Positions 13,871 to 25,152 of a stretch of 64,000 bases of DNA are shown piece after piece. The DNA is from an uncultured Pseudomonadota bacterium (lineage in GTDB: Bacteria > Pseudomonadota > Gammaproteobacteria > Steroidobacterales > Steroidobacteraceae), in assembly GCA_903868595.1 (NCBI GenBank), contig CAIPVV010000031.1, forward strand, positions 1 through 64,000, in the 5' to 3' direction. How positions within the stretch are numbered: position 1 is the stretch's first letter; each line of letters opens with the position of its first letter. The notes under the pieces are model-generated. The model was not told the origin of the DNA. It searched no databases and was given only the letters and a program-made list of their open reading frames with translations. Both the position numbers and the translations under genes were made by a program.

Positions 13871-14423
13871 TTGAACTTGCAACGATCGACGATTCGGGAG
13901 AACGGAGGATGGTCCATTACCCCCCACAGCAGGGCTGGATTCACCGGCACCCTTCGCCCTTTGCGCATCGAAGGGGACATCCGGGATCTGGAGTTGGAGG
14001 ACGAGGTTCCCCCGCAGCTCAACGGTAGCTTGCATCGGGTGCAGCCCGCCGCGCGGTTCCCGCCAAAATTCGAGAACGAGCCGTTCTTCAACGACGACGG
14101 CATGGTCAGCCTGCGCCGCCTCCGCAACGCTCTCATCGACTTCAAAAAGCGCTACCTGCAGACCGGCCAGCAGAAGACCTGCGTCGCGGGTCCGCAGTCG
14201 ATCATCCAGGAGTCCTGCTTCAGCCCGCGCAACAAGACGGCGCCCCAAGGGTGAGGGCGACGTGATCGCGCTGCTGGATAACCTGGCCACCAACTAGTCG
14301 GACCTGGTGACCCTGGATGCGCAGCACAAAGAGGATGGACCCCTTGCCCTCGCCAAGCTGCCCCTACGCGTCCGCTCCGGACGGCAGGGCTACCGGGCCG
14401 ATGAATCACAGCTGACAGCCTGA
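13871..14423 (+). pseudogene. carotenoid oxygenase (lignostilbene dioxygenase type) remnant, internally deleted
   Basis: The 5' part (to ~14170) encodes the N-terminal region of an RPE65/carotenoid-oxygenase protein: [20 protein letters not shown], a VQP..RFPPKF stretch, FNDDGMVS and [11 protein letters not shown] match the family order. A frame change near 14230-14256 then leads straight into the family's C-terminal region (DVIALLDNLATN, SDLVTLDAQHKEDGPLALAK), interrupted by an in-frame TAG at 14295-14297. The ~300 central residues with the four Fe-binding histidines are missing. No ATG with a ribosome binding site starts the frame. It cannot make an active enzyme. Confidence 0.8.
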
Positions 14424-14496
14424 ACCTCGAGCTTGGGGCCGCCGGGAGGTAACGCGTCCCGGCGGCCTTTGCTTGGGGAAGCGCGATCGGGCCGGC

Positions 14497-15684
14497 CTAG
14501 AAGGCGTTGAGCCCGGTCAGTTCCCGGCCGACGGCCAGTTGGTGGATCGTCTCGGTGCCCTCGTAGGTGATCACGCTCTCCAGGTTCAGCATGTGGCGCA
14601 TCGGCACGTATTCCGCGCTGATGCCCGCGCCGCCCAGCATGTCCCGGCAGTCCCGCGCGACATCCAGCGCCATGCGGCAGTTGTTCCACTTGGCCAGCGA
14701 GACCTGCGTGGGGGAGAGCTTGCCCTGCTCCTTGAGCCGCCCGAGCTGCAGCGCGAGCAGCTGCGCCGTGGTCAGGCGCCGTGCCATGTCCGCCAGGCGG
14801 ATCTGGATCGCCTGGTTCTGCGCGAGGGGACGCCCGAACAGCTCGCGGGACTGCGTGTAGTCCAGCAGCTGCGCAAGACAGGCGCGTGCCGCACCCAGCA
14901 CACCCCAGCTGATGCCGTAGCGTGCCTGCGTCAGGCAGGAAAGCGGGCCCTTGAGCCCGGTGACGCCGGGCAGCACGTTGGCCGCGGGTATCCGCACGTC
15001 GTCGAAGAACAGCGAAGCGGTGATCGAGGCGCGCAGGCTGAACTTGTTGTCGATTTGCGTCGCCGTGAAGCCGGGCATGCCCTTCTCGACCAGGAAGCCC
15101 TTGATGCCCTCCTCCGTCGTGGCCCAGACGATCGCGATCCCGGCGAGCGAACCGTTGGTGATCCACATCTTGGCGCCGGACAGCAGGTAGTCGCCGCCGT
15201 GGCGGCGGGCGCAGGTCTTCATGTTCGCCGGGTCGCTGCCGCCGTGCGGTTCGGTGAGTCCGAAGCACCCGATCAGTTCGCCGCGCGCCATTGCCGGCAG
15301 CAGGCGCTGCTTCTGCGCCTCGGTGCCATAGGTGTGGATGGGGTACATGCACAGGGAGGTCTGCACGGAGCAGAAGCTGCGGATCGCACTGTCGCCCCGC
15401 TCCAGTTCCTGGGAGATGAGCCCGTAGCTCACGGCGCCCAGTCCCGCGCAGCCGTAGCCCTGCAACGTCGCGCCGAAGAGGCCCAGGGCGGCAAGCTGCG
15501 GAATCAGCTCCTGGGGAAAGGTGTGCTGCTCGAAGTGGCCGCGGATGATCGGCAGGATCTGCTCGTCGACCAGGCGGGCGACGCTGTCCTGGATAAGGCG
15601 CTCCTCCTCCGTGAGGAGGGCGCGCACGTCAAACAGGTCCAGCGGATCAAGTGGGGCAGCGGCCATGCGGGCATGATCGCTCAT
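14497..15684 (-). CDS. gcdH: glutaryl-CoA dehydrogenase-type acyl-CoA dehydrogenase
   Basis: The flavoenzyme oxidises and decarboxylates glutaryl-CoA to crotonyl-CoA in lysine, tryptophan and aromatic-acid breakdown. The ~395-residue chain has the acyl-CoA dehydrogenase signatures CFGLTEPHGGSDPANMKT and WITNGSLAGIAIVWA, the R-S-x-CSVQTSLCMYPI stretch characteristic of the glutaryl-CoA subgroup, and the catalytic Glu in TYEGTETIH near the C-terminus. I start at ATG 15684; a TTG (15702) and a later ATG (15666) are alternatives and none has a clear ribosome binding site. It lies 38 bp after rpoH on the same strand. Confidence 0.88.
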   Translation of the reverse strand: MSDHARMAAAPLDPLDLFDVRALLTEEERLIQDSVARLVDEQILPIIRGHFEQHTFPQELIPQLAALGLFGATLQGYGCAGLGAVSYGLISQELERGDSAIRSFCSVQTSLCMYPIHTYGTEAQKQRLLPAMARGELIGCFGLTEPHGGSDPANMKTCARRHGGDYLLSGAKMWITNGSLAGIAIVWATTEEGIKGFLVEKGMPGFTATQIDNKFSLRASITASLFFDDVRIPAANVLPGVTGLKGPLSCLTQARYGISWGVLGAARACLAQLLDYTQSRELFGRPLAQNQAIQIRLADMARRLTTAQLLALQLGRLKEQGKLSPTQVSLAKWNNCRMALDVARDCRDMLGGAGISAEYVPMRHMLNLESVITYEGTETIHQLAVGRELTGLNAF

Positions 15685-15721
15685 GCCCGGGGCGGCGGCC
15701 AAGCCGGCCGCCGCGGGGACT

Positions 15722-16594
15722 TCAGGCCGCGGCCATCAGCGCCTTCAGGCGGGTCATCGCGGCGACCTCGATCTGGCGGATGCGCTCGGCCGAGACGCCA
15801 TGCTGGGCGGCCAGGTCGTGCAGCGTCGCCTTCTCCTCGGTCATCCAGCGCTGGCGCACGATGTCCTGGCTGCGCGCATCCAGGTGCGAGACGGCCTTGG
15901 CCAGGCGGCTGGTGACATCGCTGTCCCATTCCTCGCTCTCGGCGGCCACGGCGGGATCGGCATCCGGTGCGGGCAGGTACAGCGACGGGCCGTAGCCTTC
16001 CTCGTCATCGCTGTCCGGCGTCGGATCGAACGAGAGGTCGCGCGCCGAGAGGCGCTGCTCCATCTCGGTGACTTCCGCGGCGGTAACCCCCAGCTCCTTG
16101 GCGACCGCCTGCGTCTCCTCCAGCGACAGCCAGGAGAGGTTCTTCTTCATGCGACGCAGGTTGAAGAACAACTTGCGCTGCGACTTGGTGGTGGCGATCT
16201 TCACCAGGCGCCAGTTGCGCAGCACGTAGTCGTGGATCTCGGCGCGGATCCAGTGCACGGCGAAAGACACCAGGCGCACGCCCTGGTCGGGGTCGAAGCG
16301 CTTGACCGCCTTCATGAGGCCGACGTTGCCTTCCTGCACGAGGTCGCCGAACGGCAGGCCGTAGCCGCTGTAGCCGCGGGCGATATGCAGCACGAAACGA
16401 AGGTGCGACATGACCAGCGTGCGGGCGGCCTCCAGGTCGTTGTCCGCATGGAAGCGGCGGGAGAGCGCCAGCTCCTCCTCGCGGCTCAAGACCGGGATGC
16501 GGCTGACGCGATCGGCGTACGCGTCGAAGCTGCCCAGCGGGCCGGCCAGCATGAGATCGTAGGTTCGGGTCGAAAGGCAGTTGGTCGCGCTCAA
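15722..16594 (-). CDS. rpoH: heat-shock sigma factor sigma-32
   Basis: RpoH directs RNA polymerase to heat-shock promoters. The protein carries region 2 (LVMSHLRFVLHIARGYSGYGLP, DLVQEGNVGLMKAV, VSFAVHWIRAEIHDYVLRNW), the diagnostic RpoH box QRKLFFNLR, and region 4 (SQDIVRQRWMTEEKATL, GVSAERIRQIE). I choose TTG 16594 as start because GGGGGAAG lies 7 bases upstream and the resulting N-terminus matches the E. coli length; this gives 290 residues. A perfect CIRCE operator lies 42 bases upstream. The gene follows ftsY-ftsE-ftsX as in E. coli. Confidence 0.95.
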   Translation of the reverse strand: MSATNCLSTRTYDLMLAGPLGSFDAYADRVSRIPVLSREEELALSRRFHADNDLEAARTLVMSHLRFVLHIARGYSGYGLPFGDLVQEGNVGLMKAVKRFDPDQGVRLVSFAVHWIRAEIHDYVLRNWRLVKIATTKSQRKLFFNLRRMKKNLSWLSLEETQAVAKELGVTAAEVTEMEQRLSARDLSFDPTPDSDDEEGYGPSLYLPAPDADPAVAAESEEWDSDVTSRLAKAVSHLDARSQDIVRQRWMTEEKATLHDLAAQHGVSAERIRQIEVAAMTRLKALMAAA

Positions 16595-16635
16595 GGTGCT
16601 TCCCCCTGACAGGTCAGTTCCAGATATGAACGATG

Positions 16636-16662
16636 TTAGCACTCGCAGGATTGGAGTGCTAA
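16636..16662 (-). promoter_or_regulatory. CIRCE operator (HrcA binding site) in front of rpoH
   Basis: TTAGCACTC-N9-GAGTGCTAA is an exact match to the CIRCE consensus. It lies between ftsX and rpoH, 42 bases upstream of the chosen rpoH start. CIRCE is bound by the HrcA repressor, classically at groESL and hrcA-grpE-dnaK operons. Here it would make sigma-32 synthesis itself subject to HrcA. Confidence 0.95.
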
Positions 16663-16725
16663 GAACTGGAACAGTTCCCCATATAACCGGATAAATCGTC
16701 CGATATTACAGGGACTTAGCGTTCC

Positions 16726-17643
16726 TCAGGGGCGCGGTTCGATGCGCGCCAGGTGTCGGGAGGCCGACAGGAAGGCCCCGATCAGGCCCAGTCCCGCCCC
16801 GATCGCCAGCAGCAGTCCGACCTGTCCCCAGGTGGGGGAGGCCAGCGCGAAATCGCTGCCATAGGAACGGGCGAGGCGCGCCACCGGGGCGTCCAGCAGG
16901 TGGCCCCCGCTCCACACGAGGACCGCCGCCAGCGCGGCGCCCAGCCCGCCGTAGAAGACGCCGGTGTACAGGAACGGGCGGCGGACGAAGGCATTGCTGC
17001 CGCCCACGAGCTTGGTGATCTCGATCTCCGCCCGGCGGCTGTAGATCTCCAGCCGGATCGTGTTGCCGATGACCGCCACGACCCCCACGCCCAGCAGACC
17101 CGCCGACCCCAGGACGATGCGTCGCATCAGATCCAGGATCGCGTTCAGGCGCAGCACCCACTCGCTGTCCACTTGCACCAGTTCCACCTCCGGCCAGGCC
17201 GAGAGGTAGCGCTTGAGGGACTCCAGGTCCGCCGGGCTTGTCGCCCCGGCGGTCGGGCGCACGTCCATCGCGTGGGGCAGCGGGTTGTCGGTCAGCGCCT
17301 CCAGCGCGGCGCCGAAGCCGCTGTCCTTGCGGAACTGCTCCAGTGCCTTGTCGGCCGGGATCACCTTGACGCTGCCCACGCCGCTGCGGCCCCGCGCGCT
17401 GCTGGCCAGCTGCTGCACCTTCTCGATCGCCGTGTCGCGCTTGAAGTAGACGGTCACGTCCACGGCGTTGGCAAAGTCGCTGCTGACGCTGCGCACGCTG
17501 GAGATCAGCAGTGCGAAGCTGGACGGAAGGGTCAGGGCGATGGCAATCACCAGTACGGTGAGCGCGGTGGCTACGGGGGCGCGTGCCAGGCGGCCGGCCG
17601 CGAACAGCAGCGCCTGCAGGTGGCGCGCAAAATAACCGCTCAT
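16726..17643 (-). CDS. ftsX: cell-division ABC-transporter-like permease FtsX
   Basis: FtsX partners FtsE at the divisome and relays ATP hydrolysis to periplasmic peptidoglycan hydrolase activation. The 305-residue protein has a first membrane segment at about residues 22-45 (VATALTVLVIAIALTLPSSFALL), a periplasmic domain of ~120 residues (VDVTVYFKRDTAIEKV...), and three further segments near 165-190, 225-250 and 270-290, the FtsX arrangement. Its start overlaps the ftsE stop by four bases (ATGA). The rpoH promoter region follows. Confidence 0.95.
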   Translation of the reverse strand: MSGYFARHLQALLFAAGRLARAPVATALTVLVIAIALTLPSSFALLISSVRSVSSDFANAVDVTVYFKRDTAIEKVQQLASSARGRSGVGSVKVIPADKALEQFRKDSGFGAALEALTDNPLPHAMDVRPTAGATSPADLESLKRYLSAWPEVELVQVDSEWVLRLNAILDLMRRIVLGSAGLLGVGVVAVIGNTIRLEIYSRRAEIEITKLVGGSNAFVRRPFLYTGVFYGGLGAALAAVLVWSGGHLLDAPVARLARSYGSDFALASPTWGQVGLLLAIGAGLGLIGAFLSASRHLARIEPRP

Positions 17644-18332
17644 CGCCGCACCTCCAGCGTCGGCACGTCGGCCACGTGGATGTCCTGCAGCTTGCCGTCG
17701 GCAAGCACGATCTCCCGCAGGCCGGCCTCGCGCACCAGCTGCATGTCGTGGGTGGCCACCACCACCGTGACGCCCACGTCGCGGAAGCGGCGGAAGAGGT
17801 TCATGACCTCGCAGGAGAGCTGCGGGTCCAGGTTCCCGGTGGGCTCATCGGCCACCAGCAGCGGCGGCTTGGAGACCACGGCGCGGGCGATGCCGACGCG
17901 CTGCTGCTCGCCGACCGACAGCTCCAGCGGCAGCGCGCGCAGGCGATCCAGGAGCCCCACCTGGTCCAGGGCCGCGCGCACGCGCTTGTCCACTTCCCGC
18001 AGGCTCGTGTGGGCGACGATCAGCGGCAGGGCGACATTGTCGTAGATGCTGCGCTCGGTAAGCAGCTTGTGGTCCTGGAAGACCATGCCGATCTGCCGGC
18101 GGAAGGCCGGAATGAGCCGCGGCGGCAGCCGCCCCGTGTCCTGGCCATTGACCAGGACCTGGCCGCGGGTAGGGCGCTCCAGCAGGGAAATCAGCCGCAG
18201 CACCGTGCTCTTGCCGGCGCCGGAGCGACCGGTGAGGAAGACCATCTCGCCGGCCGGAATCTCAAAGCTCAGGGCCGCGAGGGCCTCGCGCCCGTTGGGG
18301 TACCGCTTGGCGACCCGGTCGAAGCGGATCAT
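17640..18332 (-). CDS. ftsE: cell-division ATP-binding protein FtsE
   Basis: A 230-residue ABC ATPase with Walker A GRSGAGKST, signature LSVGEQQR, Walker B LLVADEPTGNLD and an H-loop TVVVATHD. The Q-loop region MVFQDHKLL is typical for FtsE. It forms a complex with FtsX at the septum. It overlaps ftsY by four bases at its start and ftsX by four at its end, so ftsY-ftsE-ftsX is a tightly coupled operon. Confidence 0.96.
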   Translation of the reverse strand: MIRFDRVAKRYPNGREALAALSFEIPAGEMVFLTGRSGAGKSTVLRLISLLERPTRGQVLVNGQDTGRLPPRLIPAFRRQIGMVFQDHKLLTERSIYDNVALPLIVAHTSLREVDKRVRAALDQVGLLDRLRALPLELSVGEQQRVGIARAVVSKPPLLVADEPTGNLDPQLSCEVMNLFRRFRDVGVTVVVATHDMQLVREAGLREIVLADGKLQDIHVADVPTLEVRR

Positions 18333-19291
18333 GCAGCGCTGTCCTTGCGATGGTCGCCATCGCCGATCAGCACGCTGGCAAAGCCGGCCGCGTCGAACTC
18401 GCCAAAGTCATCCGCCTGCTCGCCGATGCCGATGAAGCGGATCGGCAGCCCCAGCTTCTTGGCGATGGCCACGACGATGCCGCCGCGCGCCGTGCCGTCC
18501 AGCTTGGTGAGCACCAGGCCCGTGACGCCTACCGCCGCGTGAAACTCCACGGCCTGGGTGAGGGCGTTCTGCCCCTGGTTGGCATCCAGCACCAGCAGCA
18601 CCTCGTGCGGCGCGGTGGGATCCACGCGCTGGATCACGCGCTTGACCTTCTTGAGCTCCTCCATGAGGTGCGATTGGCTGTGCAGGCGCCCGGCCGTATC
18701 GGCCAGCACCACGTCCATGCCGCGGGAGCTGGCGGACTTCAGCGCATCGAACACCACGGCGCCCGGATCGGTGCCGGCCTGCTGCTGCAGGATCAGCGAA
18801 CCACTGCGCTGCGCCCAGATCTCCAACTGCTCGGCCGCGGCCGCGCGGAAGGTGTCACCGGCCGCCAGCAGCACCTTCAGGCCCTCGCCGGTCAGGCGCG
18901 TCGCGAGCTTGCCGATCGAGGTGGTCTTGCCCGAGCCGTTCACGCCCACGACCATCACGACATAGGGCTTGTGCGAGCGGTCGATCTGCAGGGCCTTCTC
19001 GCAGGGCTTGAGGATCGCGGTCAGGTCCTCCCGCAGCGCGTTCAGCAGCGCCTCCACATCCCCCAGTTCGTGGCGCGCGACGCGCGCCCGCAGGTCCTCC
19101 AGGATCGCCCGGGTTGCCTCGGCCCCGACATCGGCCGTGATCAGGCGCGTTTCCAGGTCCTCCAGCAGCTCCGCATCGATCTTGCGGCCACGGAACAGGC
19201 TGCGCAGCTCGTCGGAGAGGCGCGCCGTGCTGCGGCTGAGGCGTTCCTTCAGGCGACCGAAGAAACCGGTGGATGCTGTCTTACCGAACAT
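18329..19291 (-). CDS. ftsY: signal recognition particle receptor FtsY
   Basis: FtsY is the SRP receptor GTPase that delivers nascent membrane proteins to the translocon. I start at 19291 (MFGKTASTGFFGRL), preceded by CAGGA, giving 320 residues; the longer open frame reaches into the divergent rsmD gene and is not used. An N domain leads into the G domain with GVNGSGKTTSIGKLA, the box DTFRAAAAEQL, DTAGR and TKLDGTARGG. The long acidic A domain of E. coli FtsY is nearly absent, as in many bacteria. It is divergent from rsmD with 49 bp between starts. Confidence 0.96.
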   Translation of the reverse strand: MFGKTASTGFFGRLKERLSRSTARLSDELRSLFRGRKIDAELLEDLETRLITADVGAEATRAILEDLRARVARHELGDVEALLNALREDLTAILKPCEKALQIDRSHKPYVVMVVGVNGSGKTTSIGKLATRLTGEGLKVLLAAGDTFRAAAAEQLEIWAQRSGSLILQQQAGTDPGAVVFDALKSASSRGMDVVLADTAGRLHSQSHLMEELKKVKRVIQRVDPTAPHEVLLVLDANQGQNALTQAVEFHAAVGVTGLVLTKLDGTARGGIVVAIAKKLGLPIRFIGIGEQADDFGEFDAAGFASVLIGDGDHRKDSAA

Positions 19292-19340
19292 GTCCTGCGG
19301 GGGGCCGGTGGCGGGTCCCGTATTGTAATAGGCTTGCGCG

Positions 19341-22083
<2,743 letters not shown>

Positions 22084-22093
22084 TGGGGCGCGG

Positions 22094-23521
22094 CTACTGG
22101 GCCGCGTACTGCTTGATCAGGCGGAAGAGGAACTCGCGTCCCTCCAGCACCGACTGCACGCGCACGTACTCGTTGAGGCCGTGGATGTTGCCCAGGTCCG
22201 GGCCCACGAACACCGGATCCAGTCCGTAGGTCGGGATCCCCCCTGAGTTGGTGAAGACCGCATCCGTGGCCGTCGTCAGCAGGATGGGCAGCACCGGCAC
22301 GCCAGGCCAGAACTCGGCCGCCAGCTGCTGTATCGGGCCCAGGATCGCCGGCCCCAGCGGCGGCGGTGGCGGGAGCAGCGCCGGGCCGTGTTGGGCGCGC
22401 GCGGTGACCGTCACCTGCGGATCCGCGACCACCCGCTGCAGCCTCGCGCGCACCGCCTCGATCGAGCCTCCCGGGAAGATGCGGCAGTTCACGTTGGCCC
22501 GCGCGCGCTGCGGCAGGGCGTTCACCGCATGCCCCGCGTCCATCATCGTCGCCACGCAGGTCGTGCGCAGCGTGGTGTTCCAGCCGGGGTCGCTGCTCGA
22601 CACCAGCGCGAGCGCGCGGGCATCGGGCGGATCCTTGAGCAGGGCGCTCATGGCGGCGGCGATCTGCGCATTGCCTTGCGCGGCCTCGATCTTCGCCATG
22701 CCCTCAAAGTACGCGCGGCTGCCATCGCTGAACTGCGCCGGGAACTCAAAGGCCTCCAGGCGCTTGAGCGCACCGGCCAGCTGGTAGATCGCGTTGTCCC
22801 TGCGGGGCCGGGAGCTGTGCCCCCCCGGGTTGGTCACTTCCAGCCAGTAGTCCTGGTAGACCTTCTGGCCGACCTCGATTTCCACCGCGACGTGCCGGCC
22901 CTGGGCATCCAGTTCCGAGTGGGCGCCCTCATTGAGCGCGAAGGCGGCGTCGATGAGGTCGCGGTGGCTCTGCATGAGCCACTCGGCACCGTTGAAGGCG
23001 CCGGAGGTTTCCTCCCCGCAGGTCAGCGCGAGCTTCACCGTGCGCTCGGGCCGCTCGTGCGCGCTGGCCAGGCGCACCAGCGTGTCGAGGTAGATCGCCG
23101 CCAGCGCCTTGTCGTCCTTGGCACCGCGCGCGTAGAAGTTGCCGTTCTCCTCCACCAGGACGAACGGATCGCGCGTCCAGTCCTCGCGCTTGGCTTCCAC
23201 GACGTCCAGGTGCGCCAGCAGCAGCAGGGCCTTGAGCTGGGGATTGCGCCCCGGGTACACGGCGATGAGGTTGCCCTCCTTGGGATGGGCCGGCTCCACC
23301 AGCAGGTGCAGGTCTGACGGCGCAAGGCCTGCGGCCTTCAGGCGGGCGGCCACGCGTTCGGCAGCCAGCGTGCAACTACCCGTCGAGAGCGTGGTGTTGG
23401 TTTCCACCAGCTCCTTGTAGAGGCTGCGGAACTGCGCCTCGCCAGTGCCTTCGGCCGCCAGGGCCGGGAGGTGCAGAGAGGTCAGGAGCAGGGCGGTTGC
23501 GGCGAGGATCAAGCGAGGCAC
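22094..23521 (-). CDS. exported M20-family metallopeptidase
   Basis: This 475-residue protein begins with a signal peptide (LILAATALLLTSLHLPALAAE) from a GTG start preceded by CTGGAG. It contains the dinuclear zinc motifs LLLAHLDVV (His, Asp), YARGAKDDKA (bridging Asp) and LTCGEETSGAFNGA (Glu-Glu), the dimerisation domain with NPGGHSSRPRRDN, and a final NIHGLNEYV His. The family includes dipeptidases and acyl-amino-acid hydrolases. It is convergent with ggt (10 bp apart); both would act on periplasmic peptides. Confidence 0.92.
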   Translation of the reverse strand: MPRLILAATALLLTSLHLPALAAEGTGEAQFRSLYKELVETNTTLSTGSCTLAAERVAARLKAAGLAPSDLHLLVEPAHPKEGNLIAVYPGRNPQLKALLLLAHLDVVEAKREDWTRDPFVLVEENGNFYARGAKDDKALAAIYLDTLVRLASAHERPERTVKLALTCGEETSGAFNGAEWLMQSHRDLIDAAFALNEGAHSELDAQGRHVAVEIEVGQKVYQDYWLEVTNPGGHSSRPRRDNAIYQLAGALKRLEAFEFPAQFSDGSRAYFEGMAKIEAAQGNAQIAAAMSALLKDPPDARALALVSSSDPGWNTTLRTTCVATMMDAGHAVNALPQRARANVNCRIFPGGSIEAVRARLQRVVADPQVTVTARAQHGPALLPPPPPLGPAILGPIQQLAAEFWPGVPVLPILLTTATDAVFTNSGGIPTYGLDPVFVGPDLGNIHGLNEYVRVQSVLEGREFLFRLIKQYAAQ

Positions 23522-23861
23522 GGGACGACTCCAGGAGGGCGGTGGACCCAGTGTGCCCGAGCATCGCGCCGGCGCAACGGACCGGCCGGCGAAAAACCGG
23601 GCCCCGTGGGGTCCCGAACTCCGTCTTGCGTCGCTCTGGGTTCCCGGAATCCTGCGGGAACCGCCGTAGCCGTCCGGGGCGACCCGCTGACCTGGCCGGT
23701 CGCCGCATCCAGCCGCCGGCCCGCGGGCAAGGCGGGGTCCACGCGGTAGCGGCGGACCGTGCCGGTGACCACCCGGGGCCCGCGGGGTGATCGCAGCGCC
23801 GAGGCGATAGCGCTGCGGGCTGGCGTACCGCGCGGACCCCGCTACGCGGCCGGGGCGCGCG
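23522..23861. other. spacer with an Ig-like (He_PIG) domain fragment on the minus strand
   Basis: There is no complete gene in this 340-bp gap. On the minus strand, about 23660-23790, a translation reads YRVDPALPAGRRLDAATG followed by QVSGSPRTAT, which matches the core of putative Ig (He_PIG) repeats. The frame has no start and ends without the rest of the domain, so it is a fragment of a lost exported protein. Confidence 0.4.
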
Positions 23862-24926
23862 CTACTCGGCGACGAGCACGGTGAAGGTGTCGGGCACCAT
23901 TTCCGGCCGCGGCCTGGGCTGCTGCGCCGTGGGCGCCGGCGCGGGTCCGAAGGTGGCGGTCACGGTGTAGATGCGCCCGGTCGCCGGATCCAGGGCGAGC
24001 GTGCGGGCACCGGCCTGTGTGGGCAGGGTGGCCGCGACGACATATTTGTCGGCGGGCTCCGCCCGTACGTACGTCAGTGTCCCCTCGCCATTGGACACCA
24101 CGATGCGCTTGCGCTCGCCATCGAACGCGACGGCGTCCGGGCCCTTGCCGATGGCCACGCGCGCCACGGCCTTGCCGCTGGCGGCATCCGTCACCGCCAT
24201 CACGTTGTCGCCGCAGACCGAGAACAGCCGTGCGTGGGCTGCATCCAGTGCCAGTCCCGTGGGCTCATCGCAACCGCTGAGCGTCCAGGTGGCCTTCACG
24301 GCGAGCTTTTGCGTATCGATCACCACCAGCTGGCCCGGTGCGCTCTCGATGTTCACGAACACCTGTCCCTTGCCGTCGGTGGCCGCGAACTCCGGCTTGT
24401 CCGGCATCGGGATCGTGGCCAGGACCGTCAGCGACGCCGCGTCCAGCACGGTGGCATCCTTGCTGCGGCCGTTGAACGTGAAGAGGCGATGGCTGCCCGG
24501 ATCGTAGAGGATCGCATCCGGGTTCAGGCCGGGTAGCGGCACCTCGCGCAGCACCTCCAGCGTGTCGTAGTTGAACTCGGTGATCGTGTTGCTGCGGCCG
24601 TTGCTGGAGTAGCCGCGCTTGAGATCCGGGGCGAGCGCCACGCCGTGCACGCCGGCCAGCTTGGGGATACGCCCGAGCACGGTTCCGGTTTGCAGGTCCA
24701 CGACCTCTACCCGGTCTCCGCGGGTGATGAACAGCCGGTGCCGCGCGGAATCGGCGGTCAGGTAGTCCCAGCCGCCGGCGCCCGGCAGCGTCCAGCGGGC
24801 GCTGATGCGGTGGGCCTCGGCGGGCGGCTGCGCCGACGGGTCGGCCGCGAGGCCCAGCAGCGGGGACAACGATAGCGCCAGCAGGCAGAGGTGCCGGGCG
24901 AGAAGGCGAGGGACGCGCGCGTTCAT
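23862..24926 (-). CDS. exported YncE-like beta-propeller protein
   Basis: The 354-residue protein has a signal peptide (LLALSLSPLLGLAADPS) and seven-bladed propeller repeats of the YVTN/YncE type, for example RGDRVEVVDLQTGTVLGRIP, RSKDATVLDAASLTVLATIP and DAASGKAVARVAIGKGPDAV. Such periplasmic proteins are of mostly unknown function (DNA binding in E. coli YncE). Two Cys in the middle may form a disulfide. It is monocistronic. Confidence 0.82.
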   Translation of the reverse strand: MNARVPRLLARHLCLLALSLSPLLGLAADPSAQPPAEAHRISARWTLPGAGGWDYLTADSARHRLFITRGDRVEVVDLQTGTVLGRIPKLAGVHGVALAPDLKRGYSSNGRSNTITEFNYDTLEVLREVPLPGLNPDAILYDPGSHRLFTFNGRSKDATVLDAASLTVLATIPMPDKPEFAATDGKGQVFVNIESAPGQLVVIDTQKLAVKATWTLSGCDEPTGLALDAAHARLFSVCGDNVMAVTDAASGKAVARVAIGKGPDAVAFDGERKRIVVSNGEGTLTYVRAEPADKYVVAATLPTQAGARTLALDPATGRIYTVTATFGPAPAPTAQQPRPRPEMVPDTFTVLVAE

Positions 24927-25152
24927 GGGAGCCTACCTGGGTGATCGTTGCACAACGGGACGCAAATCATAGGCTACTCCGCGGGCCGCGGGCAGTACGC
25001 CGCGGTGACGAGCGGATCCGCATTCCGGAAGTTCGCCGGGCCGGGCTCCTGCCCGTCGTCATCGACAGGCGCGGGAGGACAGTCCGAACGATGCCCGACT
25101 GTGCGCGAAGCGATCCGGCCGCACGTCTGGCGTGCGACCCTACGCCAGGGCA

